From: Nymphaea colorata
Lineage: Eukaryota > Streptophyta > Magnoliopsida > Nymphaeales > Nymphaeaceae
Assembly (NCBI RefSeq): GCF_008831285.2
Contig: NC_045151.1
Location: 431,544 to 491,543, forward strand
DNA: 60,000 nt
Reading direction: 5' to 3'
Shown here: piece by piece, positions 59,475 to 60,000 of the stretch
Layout: every line of letters starts with the position of its first letter
Position numbering within the stretch: the stretch's first letter is position 1
Notes under the pieces: model-generated
What the model was told of the DNA's origin: nothing
Seen by the model: the letters and a program-made list of their open reading frames with translations, nothing else
Database searches by the model: none
Translations under genes and position numbers: made by a program

Positions 59475-60000
59475 ATGGCGGACGAAGGAGAAGACGCTAC
59501 AGGAGCGCAAGAAGAAGAAGAAATAGGAGAAGGTGAGGACGGAAAAGAAGCCAACGGAGCGCAAGAGGAAGAAGAAAAGGAAGGAAGAGAGGAAGAAGAA
59601 GGAGCTCAAGGAAAGCAGGAAGAAGAAGGAAGAGGCGGAGGAAGGCAGGAGGACGAAGAAGAAGAGGAGGAGGAAGAAGCGGGAGATATGATCGACATCT
59701 TCCCTCGCGCGCGCGTGAGGAAGATCATGCGGATCGATCCCGACATCAATAAGATGACATCCGAGGCCCTGACGCTCGTCTCCCGCTCGACTGTGCTCTT
59801 CCTGCGCCACCTCGCCGAGTCCTCCGCCGCCGTGACCCTTCGCCGGAAGAAGAGGATCGTGAGGCTCGAACACCTCAGGGATGCCGTCCGGAATCACGGA
59901 CCCACGAGCGACTTCCTCCTTGATTGCCTCCCCCCGCCGGCCGTCGAGACGGCGACGGATAGGCTGAAGGAACGCCCCCGTGCGGTTGAGAAGCCGGCTC
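59475..60000 (+). CDS. Histone-fold protein, Pol epsilon subunit 4 / NF-YC13 type (5' part)
   Basis: It is open from ATG 59475 to the window edge (175 codons, no stop). Residues 1-70 are very acidic (Glu/Gly/Gln-rich, coded by GA-rich DNA). Residues about 75-141 form a histone fold of the CBF/NF-Y/archaeal type, from FPRARVRKIMRIDPDINKM through LTLVSRSTVLFLRHLAE to VRLEHLRDAVRNH. The following PTSDFLLDCLP matches my memory of Arabidopsis NF-YC13-like/DPB3-like proteins rather than canonical NF-YC. Such proteins pair with a second histone-fold subunit in DNA polymerase epsilon or chromatin-accessibility complexes. The ATG has a good context (A at -3, G at +4); Met72 just before the fold is an alternative start. 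The long acidic tail is unusual compared with the short N-terminus I recall. Codon use in the fold is GC-rich. The 3' end lies outside the window. Confidence 0.85.
   Translation, partial: MADEGEDATGAQEEEEIGEGEDGKEANGAQEEEEKEGREEEEGAQGKQEEEGRGGGRQEDEEEEEEEEAGDMIDIFPRARVRKIMRIDPDINKMTSEALTLVSRSTVLFLRHLAESSAAVTLRRKKRIVRLEHLRDAVRNHGPTSDFLLDCLPPPAVETATDRLKERPRAVEKPA

Noticed and set aside
59466-59897. 143-codon minus-strand ORF at the right edge
   Set aside because: It is antisense to the histone-fold gene; its Phe/Leu/Ser run is the complement of the GA-rich acidic tail.

Overview
This window is nuclear DNA of a flowering plant. The evidence is two plant-specific or plant-type genes (an intronless 3-ketoacyl-CoA synthase and the 5' end of an inositol polyphosphate 5-phosphatase), a Ty1/copia retrotransposon with a tRNA-Met-type primer site, many small non-autonomous DNA transposons, and an AT-rich background full of TA and GA microsatellites. 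The species cannot be named from the sequence.

Only three host genes can be supported. (1) At the left edge, on the minus strand, are the first small exons (about 34-598) of a type I inositol polyphosphate 5-phosphatase; the catalytic part lies outside the window. (2) At 43754-45163 (+) is a complete single-exon very-long-chain 3-ketoacyl-CoA synthase (469 aa) with its catalytic Cys-His-Asn triad, a TATA box and a poly(A) signal. (3) At the right edge, 59475-60000 (+), is the 5' part of a histone-fold protein of the Pol epsilon subunit 4 / NF-YC13 type, with an E2F-type site just upstream. The genes are unrelated to each other; nothing suggests a cluster or shared pathway.

Between them lies about 55 kb of repeat-rich intergenic DNA. 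A full-length but defective copia element (51227-56000) has 221/224-bp LTRs, 5-bp target duplications, in-frame stops and an RT frameshift. A dispersed family of hAT-like MITEs (about 160-210 bp, ends resembling GGGGCGGAG...CTCCGCCCC) occurs more than ten times; six copies have recognisable 8-bp target duplications. Other repeats are a TIR family starting AGGGATGTCAA (two copies, about 450 bp), a 'TTTGATAG' TIR family rich in AGATCT-like words, a CACTA-like element, three copies of a candidate tRNA-derived SINE, and several local tandem duplications (60, 71, 214 and 226 bp).

No undescribed multi-gene system was found. The most useful observations are the three-exon model of the phosphatase gene start with a minimal overlapping uORF, the E2F site on the histone-fold gene, and a MITE inserted in one of two tandem copies, so that the neighbouring copy gives a natural empty-site control.
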